From Clitoria ternatea (Eukaryota > Streptophyta > Magnoliopsida > Fabales > Fabaceae), in NCBI GenBank assembly GCA_037962975.1, contig CM075671.1, positions 13,253,001 through 13,317,000 of the forward strand: a stretch of 64,000 nucleotides of DNA, in the 5' to 3' direction. Position numbers and translations under genes: made by a program. Numbering within the stretch: the first letter of the stretch is position 1; each line of letters starts with the position of its first letter. The notes beneath the pieces were generated by a model that saw only the letters and a list, made by a program, of their open reading frames with translations, did not search any database and was not told the DNA's origin. Of the stretch, positions 12,201 through 23,863 are shown one piece after another.

Positions 12201-14714
12201 CTAAGTTCGTGATTGATGGAAGTCTTTTCGTTAGCGATATCTGTCATTATTATTATTATTTGTTTTCCATGATGAACTTGACTTTAGCAGAAATAAATGG
12301 TGTTAAATGAACTGGTGACAAACACAATTTGTGTTATTATTGCTTAGTTTCAGCTCCTGATGCCAGACTAGAAGTAGCTAGTCAGCACCGACTTTTGTAG
12401 CAATGACATCCATGGACTACAGATTAGCTGCTTATTATATTTAATGTTTGCCAACTTTCCTTTCTGTGGCATGCTTTAGTTAATTTATTTGTCAATAAAA
12501 GGATAATAGCTTCAGAATCAAGGTTAATTAAAGGATCCTCGCCTGTTATTTCATTGCATTGTTTTGTTGTGATTTTCAATAAATTTTAGGTGTGTCCTTG
12601 GTCCCTACAAAAACTCTCAATGATTATGTTTCATTGTTTTGGTAGAAAACTAGTAGACTAAAATTTTGTGGTAATTTGCAGTCTGCTACTATTTTGTGTA
12701 CTTGATTGGAGCTGAAGTCTCTTATTTTAAGGAGATTTCTTGAGTGCGTCACTTGGTTAGGGGCACTATTTTGTGTTTATTTTGCACAAAACATCACCTG
12801 TATAAAGGGGTTTCACTGATAGATATGTTGAGGGATTGACAAGTTGTGTTGCATGGATTTTCTTTTTCTTGTTTGTGTTCTGTTTTGTTCCTTCATGTGG
12901 GAGGATTTGTTATCCTGCTTTCCCTTTGTTTTGTAAAAAAAGTATTAGGGTTTGTAGATTTCACCGAATAAATTGATAATTGTTTTGAACTTCTTATGGT
13001 GATAAAGTTTTAAATGTGATGCCCTGTATCTATTTTATTAGCGCCAAAGTAATGATGGGATGATTTTCTACCATATAATTCATAGTCGTATGGTTTGTTT
13101 TTAATCTTTTCATGCTTATAATCAGTAAATAATGTTTCTTCGATTTGTTTCCTTTTGATTATAGTTGGCAAATCCTCCATCAGAGCTTACTGGAAGGAGC
13201 AACTTGGTATCTAAACAACCAGCTTCCTCCCCTAGGTTGACCTCTTCAGCTGGTGTGACTAGAAGGCCCTCATCATCAGGGAATACGGGATCAAGATCTG
13301 CAACTCCAACTGTACGACCCACATTGACCACAGTTTCAAAATCATCTAGACCTTCAACACCTACTTCTCGGACAACGATACCTTCAACTAGGACAAATGT
13401 AGCAACAACCAGGACCTCAGTTTCCACTGCCAAGCCCATGGTTTCTGCTACTAATGCAGCGGTATCCGTAACTAAGATTACTACAGTGCCTGCTGCTAAA
13501 CCTACAACTCCATCTAGATCCTCCACACCTTTGTCAAGATCTACCGCAAGATCTTCAACACCAACTACCCGTCCTACCCTACCTGCATCCAGATCTACAT
13601 CAAGGGCATCAACTCCAACTCGGCGCTCATCTACCCCGTCAAATAGACCTACTATATCTGCTCCTTCAGTCAAGGATTCTTCAATCTCCAAGTCTGCTCC
13701 TGTGATGTCAAGGCAGCCAGTACAATCACGTGGCACTTCACCAACTGTGAGATCAAGACCGTGGAAGCCATCTGAGATGCCTGGCTATTCACTTGATGCT
13801 CCACCTAATTTGAGAACAACCCTTCCAGAAAGGCCACTTTCAACAACTAGGGGGAGGCCTGGAGCACCCAGTCCACGGTCTTCATCTGTTGAGCCTGCAT
13901 CTAGTGTTAGACCAAGGCGGCAATCATGTTCCCCATCTAGAGGACGTTCCTCCAATGGCATTTCTCATCCGACTGGAAGCTCTATACCGGCAGTTAATCG
14001 TGGGTACTCAAAAGTGAATGACAATGTCAGTCCTGTAGTAATGGGCACCAAAATGGTTGAGAGGGTGATAAATATGCGGAAACTGGCACCCCCAAGGCTT
14101 GATGACAAAAGTTCTCCGCATAATCTTTCGGCAAAGTCATCTTCGTCTCCAGATAGCTCTGGTTTTGGAAGAACACTCTCAAAGAAATCCTTGGATATGG
14201 CTATTAGGCATATGGTAAGTGTCTTCTGCATATTTTCTGCATTTGTTCTACCAGTTGATAAACTTGTTATTTGTTATGCACCTGAATCTCAAATGCAACG
14301 CTTGTGTAATAAACTACGACATGCTATGATGACTTGTTCCCTTTCTGGATGTGTAATGTTTCATGCTTTTTTTAATCGAATTGATTAGAGGTTAGAACTG
14401 ATAGAATTGTGATTTTGTTCACCTAATAATTTCTCTTGCTTCTCTTTGAACAGGATATAAGGAGAAGAGTTCCAGGCAATTTACGGCCATTGATGACAAA
14501 CATTCCTGCATCTTCAATGTATAGCGTGCACTCCGGGCCTCAGCGTAGCCGAACTGTTAGTGTCTCAGGCTCTCCTCATGCCACTAGCAGTAACGCTAGT
14601 TCTGAAGTGAGTGTAAACCAAAACGGTCATTGTTTAGATAATAGTGAAATAGATGATGATATTGTCAGTAGTGAGAGAGGTGTTCAATCTCCTGCCAGTG
14701 TGCGGGGCAGATAA
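9278..14714 (+). CDS. Ser/Thr/Pro-rich basic protein (FLO11-like annotation; BPP-type microtubule-associated family)
   Basis: Five exons join in frame to 580 residues: 9278-9482, 9679-9790, 11967-12081, 13165-14214 and 14454-14714. All four introns have GT-AG ends, including a 2.2-kb intron 2. The N-terminus carries a short charged stretch rich in Glu/Arg/Lys (about residues 20-60). The family hallmark WLLTPPGTPLFPSLE lies across the exon 2/3 junction (about residue 105-120). Exon 4 is a long basic region of Ser, Thr, Pro and Arg with degenerate S-R-x-S-T-P-T repeats. The C-terminal exon keeps a conserved MDIRRRVPGNLRP-type segment across the exon 4/5 boundary. No signal peptide or membrane segment is seen. 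Plant relatives are annotated as flocculation FLO11-like or proline-rich family proteins, and some Arabidopsis members are described as microtubule-binding. The start codon is the first ATG before the conserved N-terminus. Gene structure is well supported; function is by family only. Confidence 0.82.
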
Positions 14715-15097
14715 ATGACTCTTTGTGGAGTCCTCTGCCTATATTTTAGTAGCACAACCATTATTATCCCGAGGTTCTACCATATAGTGGATTTTTATAT
14801 GAAGCTAACCATGCTTCAGTTGATGTAAAGTTTGTTGGAAATTATATAACCTTGTGCATTGGAAGGTATTTGTAATATTAGGTAGATCAGCTATACCTAT
14901 ATGCTGAAATGGTAATTTTTTTAAGTGGTGCTATTTCACACGAAAACTGTAGAAATGGTGTGGCCTTGTATTTTTGAGAAATGCTGGCAACGTATCCTTT
15001 GACACAGTTTTTTTTTAATCTATTTATTTACAGGTGAGATTTATGCAGGATCTGTTAAATTATACGATGTATACTGCCTGTTTATGCTTTGTTTAGT
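14715..15097. other. 3' UTR and downstream flank of the Ser/Thr/Pro-rich gene
   Basis: AT-rich sequence after the stop codon with several possible polyadenylation-type A/T stretches (for example near 14860-14880). No other feature is visible before the fold-back element. Confidence 0.4.
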
Positions 15098-15855
15098 TGT
15101 TACGAAAATTTTGAGAAGGAAAATGATGTGAAAGAGAATTGTGAGGAAGAAAGGAGTGTGAAAATTATAATTGTATGGTTGATGGGAAAAGTATAAGAAA
15201 TTGAATATTTTCTCATGTTGGTTGTTTGGTGAAATGAAAGAAGTGAGAATTTTTTGTAGTGGTATGTTGAAAGGATACTATTACCCTTTTTTGGCATCTT
15301 AAGTAAATGTCATTTAAAAAAGTATACCATGTTTGATAATTTCTAAAAAAAGAAGTGCACAATTTCAGCCGAAATCCTTTTTGGTGGGTGAGGATTTGTT
15401 TCCATGGGTTAAAAAAAAAATAAAATCTCCCACCAAAATATTCCCCGCATCCAAATCTCCTGTAAAAGCTCAAAATCCATAAAATCCATCCACCGTATTC
15501 CACTCCAAACCCATCCACTGTATTTCACTCCAAACTTTCCAAATAAATGAGGAGTAATTATTAAAGACTTAGATTAGTAAATATATATGTATTTTTTACT
15601 TTTATATGAACATTAAAACATTATACAATACTTTTTATTATTAAATGACATTTATTTAAGATTTTTAAAAAACATAATAATATCCTTTTAACTGACCGTA
15701 AAATTTTGTTTTTACATATTTCATATCAACCAAATAACCAACATAAAAAAACACAACTTTCTTAGACTTTTCTTATCAATCATACAATTATAATTTTCAC
15801 ATTCTTTTCACATCCCTTTCTTCCTCACAATGTTCTTCTCATACTTTTCATTGTT
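15098..15855. mobile_element. Fold-back (MITE-like) element with arms of about 215 bp
   Basis: The left arm (about 15098-15317) and right arm (about 15641-15855) are inverted copies of each other. For example, TTGTGAGGAAGAAAG and AAAATTATAATTGTATG near 15137-15177 reappear reverse-complemented near 15781-15830, and CATTTAA at 15311-15317 mirrors TTAAATG at 15641-15647. A 320-bp centre separates them and has its own short direct repeat (ATCCAC and ACTCCAAAC, near 15487-15535). No transposase is encoded. Long arms suggest a Mutator-like or fold-back MITE. A convincing target duplication was not identified, so the outer ends are approximate. Confidence 0.75.
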
Positions 15856-16049
15856 ATATATAATTCAAAACTGTGATCCAATGCCAGCACATCTAAAAAT
15901 AAACAGTAAAAAAGAATAAAAATAAAAACTTGTTAATTTTTTCCATGAAAAGTTTGGACACCCCTTTTCTTTTTCTTTCATAAAAAAGGAAAATCACACT
16001 CTTGAATTCAGTTATTTTTTTTAGGCGGGGGTGTTGAATTGAAAATGTT

Positions 16050-16057
16050 TATATATA
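16050..16057 (+). promoter_or_regulatory. TATA box of the small two-exon gene
   Basis: TATATATA lies 46 bp before the ATG at 16096, at a spacing suited to a short 5' UTR. Confidence 0.5.
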
Positions 16058-16095
16058 GGAGACAGGGAAAGAGTAGTGAGTTTTAAAGTTAAGCA

Positions 16096-16561
16096 ATGGC
16101 ATTTTCTTGGTTCTTATTTAATCAGCATAGGCAGCGGCACCCAGTTAAGAATTATGGAGTAGCGCGACCCTTTAAAGTGGAAGAGCATGATCTTGTTTAT
16201 TATAGAAGACTCTTATCTTTTCTTGAAAAAGATCACTCCTTTCTCACTCCTTGGACTTGGGATCCCTACGCTCCCAATACCCACCCTTCATCATCTTCAA
16301 TTAAACTAAGACACTACTTTCATTTTCAACAAGGCTCATATTTTCATACACAGGCATGCTTTCTTTTTCTTTTCATTTCCTGTTTATTCTTTTTTATACA
16401 TCATTAAAATTGAATGGAATTTTAAACAAGACTAAGGTTCTTTGTTTGTTCTTTTTTTATAGATCTTTGACATGTTAGATGAGAGAAATCTTCGGGTGAG
16501 CCGTCGGCATTTGAATGCATGGAAGATGACGATTGAAGCCGATGCTAATCCTCACAATTGA
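16096..16561 (+). CDS. Small protein of unknown function, 118 residues, probable GC-AG intron
   Basis: Exon 1 is 16096-16353 and exon 2 is 16463-16561. Joined, they encode 118 residues. The only in-frame junction I can find is CAG|GC...TATAG|ATC, a GC-AG intron of 109 bp. The nearest GT (16382) would shift the frame and stop at once. The protein starts MAFSWFLFNQ. Its N-terminus is mildly hydrophobic, but it is not a clear signal peptide. A Trp/Pro-rich middle follows (TPWTWDPYAP, about residues 51-60), and the C-terminal exon is basic (DERNLRVSRRHLNAWK). No known domain is recognised. A TATA box at 16050 and a plausible 3' flank support a real gene. Alternatively, transcripts retaining the intron would end after about 103 residues. 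Function unknown. Confidence 0.6.
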
Positions 16562-18060
16562 TTTTCACTTACAGAGAAGCATCTTAGTTTCTTGTTCTTC
16601 AAGGTAGATGCATATACTGGTTGAAACAGTGAAAGATGATCCTAGACGGAGAAGCATGCATTGGACTTCAAACTAGCAAATCAAGAGTTTATTTTATTAA
16701 GGAAAACCGATATCAGTTCTTTATTATTCTGTTGCCACTGTATATATTTGGTGGCTTTTAATTGTTCTTTGCATTAATTGGTTTGAGGCAAGTGTTCTTA
16801 AACCAAGATATTTTGTGTGTATAAGATTTGAAAGCCTAGAAATAATTTTGTTTGTCATATCAATTCAAGTTCAATTTAGCTGGAGTTTTATGAGTGACAC
16901 ATATTGTCCCTTGGTAATTTTGATAATTTTTATTTTTACTCTATATTTATTTTCAAAAACTAAAATCTTTTAAAACCTACCATTTTTTGTGTTGAAAACC
17001 TATCATTTATAGTTTGTTTAATGTTATGTTTTTAATAAAATAATTTTTTATTTCAGAAAAATTTAAAATTACGAAGAGACATAAAATCAAAATATTTGTT
17101 TGGATGAAGAGATGAAATAGAATTGAAAAAATCATGAAGGAAAGAAGTAGGAAAGAAAGAAACAAGATAAAAAGAAAATGGAAAAAATATTTTGTTTGAG
17201 TGGATAGAAAAGAAATAGAGGATAAGTGAATGAGAAAGAAAATCCTTCATTGTTTAAATAAATGAAAAGAATATAAATATAAATAAACTAGTTATATAAA
17301 AATAAATTAAATTTAAATTTAAATTTTTTATTCTAATAAATTTTAGTATATAAAAAATCATTTTTAGTTTTAAAGTTTATATTTCTATTAAATTAACAAC
17401 CTTATCATTTTTTTATTTTTTCCTTTCATCTTAAGAAATTAATTTTGCTGAATTTCATAATTTTTTACTTCCAAATAAATAATAAATAAGAAAAAACTAT
17501 ATTTTCCATCCAGTTTGTTATCTTTATAATTTTCCTACTTCCTTTTCCTTAAAAAAAGACAAGTCATTTAATGCATAGAGAATTTCCTATAGCAGGAAGA
17601 TATACTATATCACTTTGGTTCCAAAACTTAACATATATTCAGTTTAATAAATCATAAATTTCATATACTGATTAAAGCACCCTTCTTTATTTATCTTTCA
17701 GTTCATGTAATTTTGAATTAATTATTTATATAATTATTGATTAAACGCATATTTTGTGTTTATTTCAAGTTTTTTTTTGGTCATAGTGTTTATTTCAAGT
17801 TAGAAACCTAATTTTTGTTAGATAAGCCCACACATCAAATGATTTGTTTTTTTTTAAATATTTGGGAAATAAGATAGATAGAATAATTGTTTGTTTGGGT
17901 AGAAAATATCACATAGATGTTTCCATTTCATAAAAAATTGGTTGCACCAACCTAGAAACCATTAAAATGACAACCATTAGAACAAGTGCTTCCTTATTAT
18001 CAAATGCGGAATATTATTAGATATAACTCTTTCTATTCCTTTACTAGTTTTTTTATACAT
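16562..18060. other. Intergenic AT-rich DNA
   Basis: The first 300 bp are likely the 3' UTR of the small gene. A purine-rich block at 17050-17270 (many GAAAGAAA and GGATGAAGAG words) resembles the arms of MITE-like elements, but no inverted partner was found. Nothing else is supported. Confidence 0.4.
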
Positions 18061-18540
18061 TTTCAATAAAAAAACTTATATAAATTTAAAATATTTTAAT
18101 ATATAAATTATACATTTTAATTTACTAACGTTCACTTAAATGTTAATATATTAAATGTTAACATATTTATAGATTAAATGTTAATATATTTATATATTTA
18201 ATGTATTTAATATATTAATATATTAAATATTTATATATCTTAAAAATATTTAAAATATATATTTAATAAATAAATATATTTTAAAAATATAATATATTAA
18301 TATATATTATATATTTTAAAATTTAGTATATAAATTTAAATGCATTAAAACATTTAATATATATTAATATATTAATACATTTAATATATAAATATATTAA
18401 CATATAATATATTAACAATTAAATAACGTTAATATTAAAATATATAATTTATATCTTAAAATATTTAATATATATTAATGTGTAGTATATATATAATTTA
18501 TATATTAAAATATTTTAAAATCTATATAATTTTTTTTATT
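18061..18540. repeat. Low-complexity AATATATTAAT tract
   Basis: About 480 bp composed almost only of A and T, with recurring TATATTAATATATTAAAT words. No coding capacity. Confidence 0.8.
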
Positions 18541-18683
18541 GAATGTATAAAACACTAGTAAAAGAATAAAAAAATTATATCTTCTAGTTGTCATGTTAAG
18601 TTGTGTTTAATTTATTTTATGTTTGATTCTTAGTGTAAGCAACTTTTGGAAACAATTTTGTTTTTTCCAGCAATTCACATGGT

Positions 18684-19153
18684 TGTGTGCCACATATGTT
18701 CATTAAATTGGTTAATGGTAAATAAAATTAAGAAAACATTTTTAATAGGATTTAAAGTCATCAACTAATACATAAAAAAACAACTATTCAACCACTAGAC
18801 TACAATATAATCTAGTTATATTATTCATATTTTTTTAGTTAGTTTATATAAAGATAAATGTAGTAACTGTATACGATAAAATATAATTAAAAATATATTT
18901 AAATATATCATTATTATATTTTAAAAATATAATATAATTTTATATTTTATTATATACACTTGTATATAAATTAAAAAAATATATAAATTGTTATTATATA
19001 TATAATAGTTGTTGATAAATGATATTATAACTTAATGATTAAGTAATTTTTTTATTTATATATTAAATTATGAATTCAAATTTCATCAAAAATATTTTTT
19101 TAATTTTATTTATTATTAACCAATTTATCAATCAACATTAGTAGTCGCACGTA
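18684..19153. mobile_element. MITE-like fold-back element, arms of roughly 110-130 bp
   Basis: AAATTGGTTAATGGTAAATA near 18704-18725 and the following 90 bp match the reverse complement of the segment ending near 19132 (TTAACCAATTTATC). The homology appears to run outward to about 18684 and 19153. The centre is AT-rich and noncoding. It lies about 300 bp upstream of the PH-domain gene. Terminal bases and target duplication are not resolved. Confidence 0.65.
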
Positions 19154-19466
19154 TTTAACCCGCTGTTTATTATAAAAGTAAAATGAAATTCATCTGTGTA
19201 TTAAATGATATATGTCGTATTCCCTATTCGTGTGAAAACATAAGAGAAAATTCACTGTACCATTAAAAAATAATATAGTTATTATTATAATTAATAATAA
19301 TAATAATAATAGCTAAATAAGAAAAAATGCGGAGAGAGAATCTTGTACAACTCAATGTGAGTGGTTTTTCACTTTTTTGTTAGCTTTTTTTTTTCCTTTT
19401 TTTTGTTCTCGAGTTAGTGTTATTCTCTCTCTTTCTCTGTCTTCATCTTTGCTTTTAGCGTCTCCG

Positions 19467-19904
19467 ATGGCGAGCCTGTGGCGCGCGGCGACCGGCTTGA
19501 CGGAGAAGCCCAACGACTACGACGGCGTTGAGTTCTGGTCCAACCCCGAGCGCACCGGATGGCTCACCAAGCAAGGCGAGTACATCAAGACGTGGCGGCG
19601 CCGCTGGTTCGTGCTCAAGCAGGGCAAGCTCTTCTGGTTCAAGGACTCCGCCGTCTCACGCGCCTCCAGGCCTCGCGGCGTCGTTCCGGTGGCCTCTTGC
19701 CTCACCGTTAAAGGCGCCGAAGACGTCCTCAACAAACCCAACGCCTTCGAACTTTCCACGCGCTCCGACACCATGTACTTCATCGCCGATTCCGAGAAGG
19801 ACAAGGAGGATTGGATCAACTCCATCGGTCGCTCCATCGTTCAGCACTCCAGATCCGTCACGGATTCCGAGATTGTCGATTACGATAACGCCGCCAAACG
19901 CTGA
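19467..19904 (+). CDS. PH1: Pleckstrin homology domain protein, PH1-like
   Basis: A single exon encodes 145 residues, the same length as Arabidopsis PH1. I chose ATG 19467 because the longer open frame upstream is pyrimidine-rich 5' UTR and the protein from here begins MASLWRAATG as in relatives. The PH domain spans about residues 27-125. It starts GWLTKQGEYIKTWRRRWFVL, with a basic strand (K41, R44-R46) placed to bind phosphoinositides. The hydrophobic core strands end with the invariant Trp of the C-terminal helix (W116, EDWINSI). Almost the whole protein is the PH domain, with a short acidic tail. The Arabidopsis homologue is reported to bind PI3P and act at late endosomes in metal-transporter trafficking, so a similar role is inferred. 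The coding sequence is far richer in G and C at third positions than its neighbours. Confidence 0.93.
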   Translation: MASLWRAATGLTEKPNDYDGVEFWSNPERTGWLTKQGEYIKTWRRRWFVLKQGKLFWFKDSAVSRASRPRGVVPVASCLTVKGAEDVLNKPNAFELSTRSDTMYFIADSEKDKEDWINSIGRSIVQHSRSVTDSEIVDYDNAAKR

Positions 19905-20481
19905 CTGAACATCTCACGCGCCACCACGCACGCGACCTCGTTTCGGTGAATTCTGCTTTTTTTTTTTGCTCTTTCGTTTTTCTGCGATCATGTAAATTAT
20001 AATTATTTTATACTAATTCCCGATCATGCTCGTTCTCGTGATTAAACTCTGTTTATGCACTTTAATTACTATCAAATTGTAAGGTTTTACTTTTGCTTTT
20101 GCTTAGCCTTTATGGTGTTTTAGGATTTTATTTGGGGTTTCGCGAACGTTGATGTCGATTAGATCGGTTCTCAATCTCAACGATATTAAGCTGCAATCGG
20201 AGAATTTGCGACGGGGCCGTTTTTCTAAAACAGTTCATTTCACATTGAAAATGAAAACCCTTTGTTTATTAATTATAACTAGGCATCAGTGAGAAATTAA
20301 GTTCAATCCTTAACATCAAGATTTGTTTATGTTCACGCAAGGATCATGCGAATGCTCGGAACTGCATAAACAAGGTTGGTTGGTTGGTTGCTTAGTACAG
20401 AGAACTTCCAAGTGTTTTACATAACTTGGATTATATTATAAAAAAGTGTTGGCAATGAACTTATGAACCCAACTATGGTTC
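19905..20481. other. 3' flank between PH1-like gene and kinase A
   Basis: Contains the 3' UTRs of two convergent genes. No further feature seen. Confidence 0.4.
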
Positions 20482-23400
20482 CTAGCAGCAGCCACTTAGC
20501 TTCTGTTTAATTGCTTGCAAGTGTAGTGTAACATCTTTTATGCTCATTCGTTGAGCAGGGAGTTCAGCAGAACATGCAACTCCAATCCTAGCGAAGGACA
20601 CAAGGCACTCCCTAATGTGGTCTTCCATAGCCGCTGCGATAAGCAAACGTGAATCCACAATCTCTCGAATTCCTTCTGTAATTGCCATCTTACACAAGTT
20701 ATGTAGGCTTAGACCTTCACAAAACTCATTGTCTGTTGGTTTCTTTCCCGTGAGCATCTCTAATAGAAGAATTCCGTAGCTATAGATATCTCCCTGTAGA
20801 GATACAGGACCACCAAATCCATATTCTGTTCCAATAATAATAAAAAAAACTTAAGACAGCAAATTAGAAACAAAGGAAAGGAGCACATATCAAGTACAGT
20901 CACACTGCTTATTATAAACGAATCATTTTTTTTTATCAGAGAATTTATTTGAAGTCTGGTAGATGATTGTCTTTGACATGGTTGAGAAATTGAGTATTAA
21001 AGCTAGGTGAGTAAAATATTGCAACTATGATCATAATGTATCTAATCTAATCTGTATGATAATAAATAGTCACTACTAAAACACCAAGTAAACAACTCAC
21101 TTTTTGCTGCTGTTGTTGTCTTGAGGTAATTCCTAAGTATTTGTGAAACATTTTAAAGGATATTAAGAGATAGAAATAGAAATTAGAGAACACTTTACCA
21201 GGGGGAACATATCCAATGGTTCCCTTAATTGCAGAAGAACTAACTTGATGTCTACCGGAATTCCCAGTGGCCACATCAAGAAGAAGCCTTGCCAACCCAA
21301 AGTCTCCCAAGCAGGCAACAATATCACCATCAAGAAGAACATTGCTTGGCTTAATATCACAGTGAACTATAGGTTGCTCAGAATTATGATGAAGATAATC
21401 TAAGGCATTAGCTACGTCAAGAGCAACATTTATTCTTTGTGTAAGGTCAAGATTAAGATTTCCAAATTCACATTCTTCATTGCCGTGCAGCAATCTTTCT
21501 AGACTCCCATTAGGCATGAACTCAAAAACTATAGCCTTGAAAACTTCACCATTGTAATCAAAACTTGAACAATAAGTCAGGATCTTGAGAAGATTCCGAT
21601 GCTTGATCATTTCCAAGGCTTTGCATTCGGCCATGAAACTCTTTGATGCCCCACGTGTTTCAAGATTCAGCACCTTTACAGCTATTGGATTTTCAAAATG
21701 TGGAAGAAACCCTTTGTATACAGAACCAAAGCTTCCTGTGCCCACTAAATTATATGAAGAGAAACCATTGGTTGCTTCATATAGCTCTTCATAAGAAACC
21801 TTCAAGTACCTATTTTGCAGAGATGGTAAAGAAGATAACTTTTTGGGCTTTTTCCAGGGACAATACATGCTGATAAATGTTATGAAACAGAAAAAAACCA
21901 CACCGGTTACACTGATGAGGATAACTCTCTTTTTAAGGGACCTCTTGTGTTTCTTCAAATGAGACTTGGAGCATGCAGGTAGCTTCAGTTGAGGTATTCC
22001 CCCACAAAGATCATCATTTCCAATGAGTGAAAATTTTGTGACATTATTAAACACACCTCCTATGGGAATTTCACCATACAGATGGTTAAAAGACAAATTC
22101 AAAGTACTTAAAAAAGTCAGATTTTGCAGTTCATGGGGGATTGTGCTTGAAAAGTTATTTTTAGAAAGGTCCAAGATTTCAAGTGAATTTAAAGAACCCA
22201 AGAATGAAGGTATACTTCCGTAGAAAAAATTTCTCTGCAAAATAAGCTCTGTTAATTGAGAACAAGCACCAAGTTCCATGGGAATTTCACCAGACAACTT
22301 GTTTTCATATAGATATAGCAGGGAAAGGTGCTTCAAGGTTCCAAACTCTGAAGGAATGGAACCGGTGAGGGAATTGATGGATAAGTCAAGGTTTATTAAA
22401 CCTTCTAAATAGCCAAATGTTTGGTTAGGTACATCACCACTTAAGTTGTTTTCAGAGACACCAAATGACTGCATTCTGGTGCAGTATCTAAGGGTAAATG
22501 GAATGCTTCCTTCAAGTTTATTGGTGTGCAGATAAAGTTCGGACAACATAGTGAGGTTGCCAATGACAGAGGGAATGTTACCAGATAATTTGTTCTGTTG
22601 CAGGACCAATCTTACTAGATCCTTAAGCTTTGCAATTGAATCTGGAATAGTTCCCTCTAAAAAATTATCCATCATATTGAAGTCAGATAACCCAATTAGT
22701 TGTCCAATTCCTTCTGGTATCATTCCAGATATTTGATTACTCCCCATATTAAGTGAGCTCAGATGGGTAGAGAAGTTGCCAATAAAATCTGGCAACACTC
22801 CACCAAATCTATTGAAATCCAACCAAAGTGTTTGTAGTTCAGTACAATTGGTTAATGAGGAAAGGAATTTCATATCATGATCTTGTCCTGTTCCAAAGCT
22901 ATTAGAACTGATGACAAACACCCGTAGTTTTTTTAAGTTTCCCAAAGTAGGAGGAATTGGTCCATTAAAACCATTAATGGATATATCAAACAATTGCAAT
23001 TTGGTGAGGTTGGATATTGAAGAGGGAAAAGTTCCAGAGAAGTGGTTATGTCCAATGAAGAATGATTCAAGATTTGGAAAAGCAAGTTGTAGATTTGATG
23101 GAATAGTACCGGATAACTGGTTTTCTCCAAGAACAAAAGTTATCATATTTGAAAGGTTGTAAAGAGAAGGAGGTACTATTCCTGATAAACTATTTAGACC
23201 AAGATACAATCCTTTCAAATTTGATAACCTACCAAAAGTATGAGGTATATTTCCTTCCAAATGATTTCTTGAAAGTGAAATAAGTTTGAGTGATGAGAGA
23301 TTTCCCAAGAAGGGTGGGATAGTACCAACTAGATCGTTAGCACCAAGTTCCAACTTAGTAAGTTGAACCATTGAACCAAACCATGTGGGAACTTTTCCAG

Positions 23401-23863
23401 TGAGTTTGTTGTACAACAATCTAATTACCTCAAGATTGGAACAATTAGTAATCTCAATAGGAACCTCACCTTGGAGATTGTTGTGGCTTAAGTCAAGAAA
23501 CTTCAACCTCTTTAAGAGGCCAACTTGTGTGGGAATTTCACCATGCAAGTTGATGTTGGAAAGATTGAGGCTTCTAAGGAAAGTTAGATTTCCCAAGGCA
23601 GGACAAAGGGTACCACCCCAGTTTTGATTTTGCAAATGCAAGCCAGTGACTCTAATGTGGCGATGACCACATTCCACACCCTGCCATTCACAGAAATGCA
23701 AAGAGTGGTTCCATGATGGGAGGGAATTAGGCACCCCATTGGTAAGTTTTTCCTTCAAAGCTAGCAAAGCAAGCTTATCAGTCTCTGAACTCAAAGCAAG
23801 AGCAATTGCTGTTGCAGTCATGATTAAAGCCATTATTATTCTGGTATTGGGAAATGTTGGCAT
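20482..23863 (-). CDS. LRR receptor-like kinase, subfamily XII (kinase A)
   Basis: Two exons, 23863-21199 and 20825-20482 with a 373-bp GT-AG intron, give 1002 residues. The intron splits the kinase domain after the GTIGYVPP motif, a position shared by EFR/XA21-type genes. Domain order: hydrophobic signal peptide (about 1-26), LRR N-cap with the paired-Cys WNHSLHFCEWQGVEC segment, about 22 leucine-rich repeats, a C-cap, one membrane helix (about 647-668), juxtamembrane, kinase (about 700-1000). The glycine loop GTGSFG (from about 708), catalytic Lys730, HCD motif with Asp836 and DFG Asp854 are all present. Cys before the catalytic Asp makes it a non-RD kinase, the class typical of pattern-recognition receptors. 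Closest named relatives are At3g47570-like, EFR and XA21; the ligand is unknown. It is the left member of a tandem pair with kinase B, same strand. No disruption seen. The ORF extension to 21047 is intron read-through. Confidence 0.92.

Noticed and set aside
13122..13736. 204-codon minus-strand ORF opposite exon 4 of the Ser/Thr/Pro-rich gene
   Set aside because: Antisense shadow of a low-complexity Ser/Thr/Arg codon pattern; the sense frame has conserved family motifs and good splice sites.
19528..19908. 126-codon plus-strand ORF and two minus-strand ORFs over the PH1-like gene
   Set aside because: Shadow frames of a GC-rich coding exon; the PH domain frame is unambiguous.
21047..21198. C-terminal extension of kinase A in the single-exon reading
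   Set aside because: It reads through a GT-AG intron; splicing to 20825 restores the rest of the kinase domain in frame.
22023..23162. Several plus-strand ORFs opposite the LRR region of kinase A (also 26868-28919 and 56623-58674)
   Set aside because: Periodic shadows of leucine-rich repeats on the opposite strand; they recur in all three paralogues for that reason.
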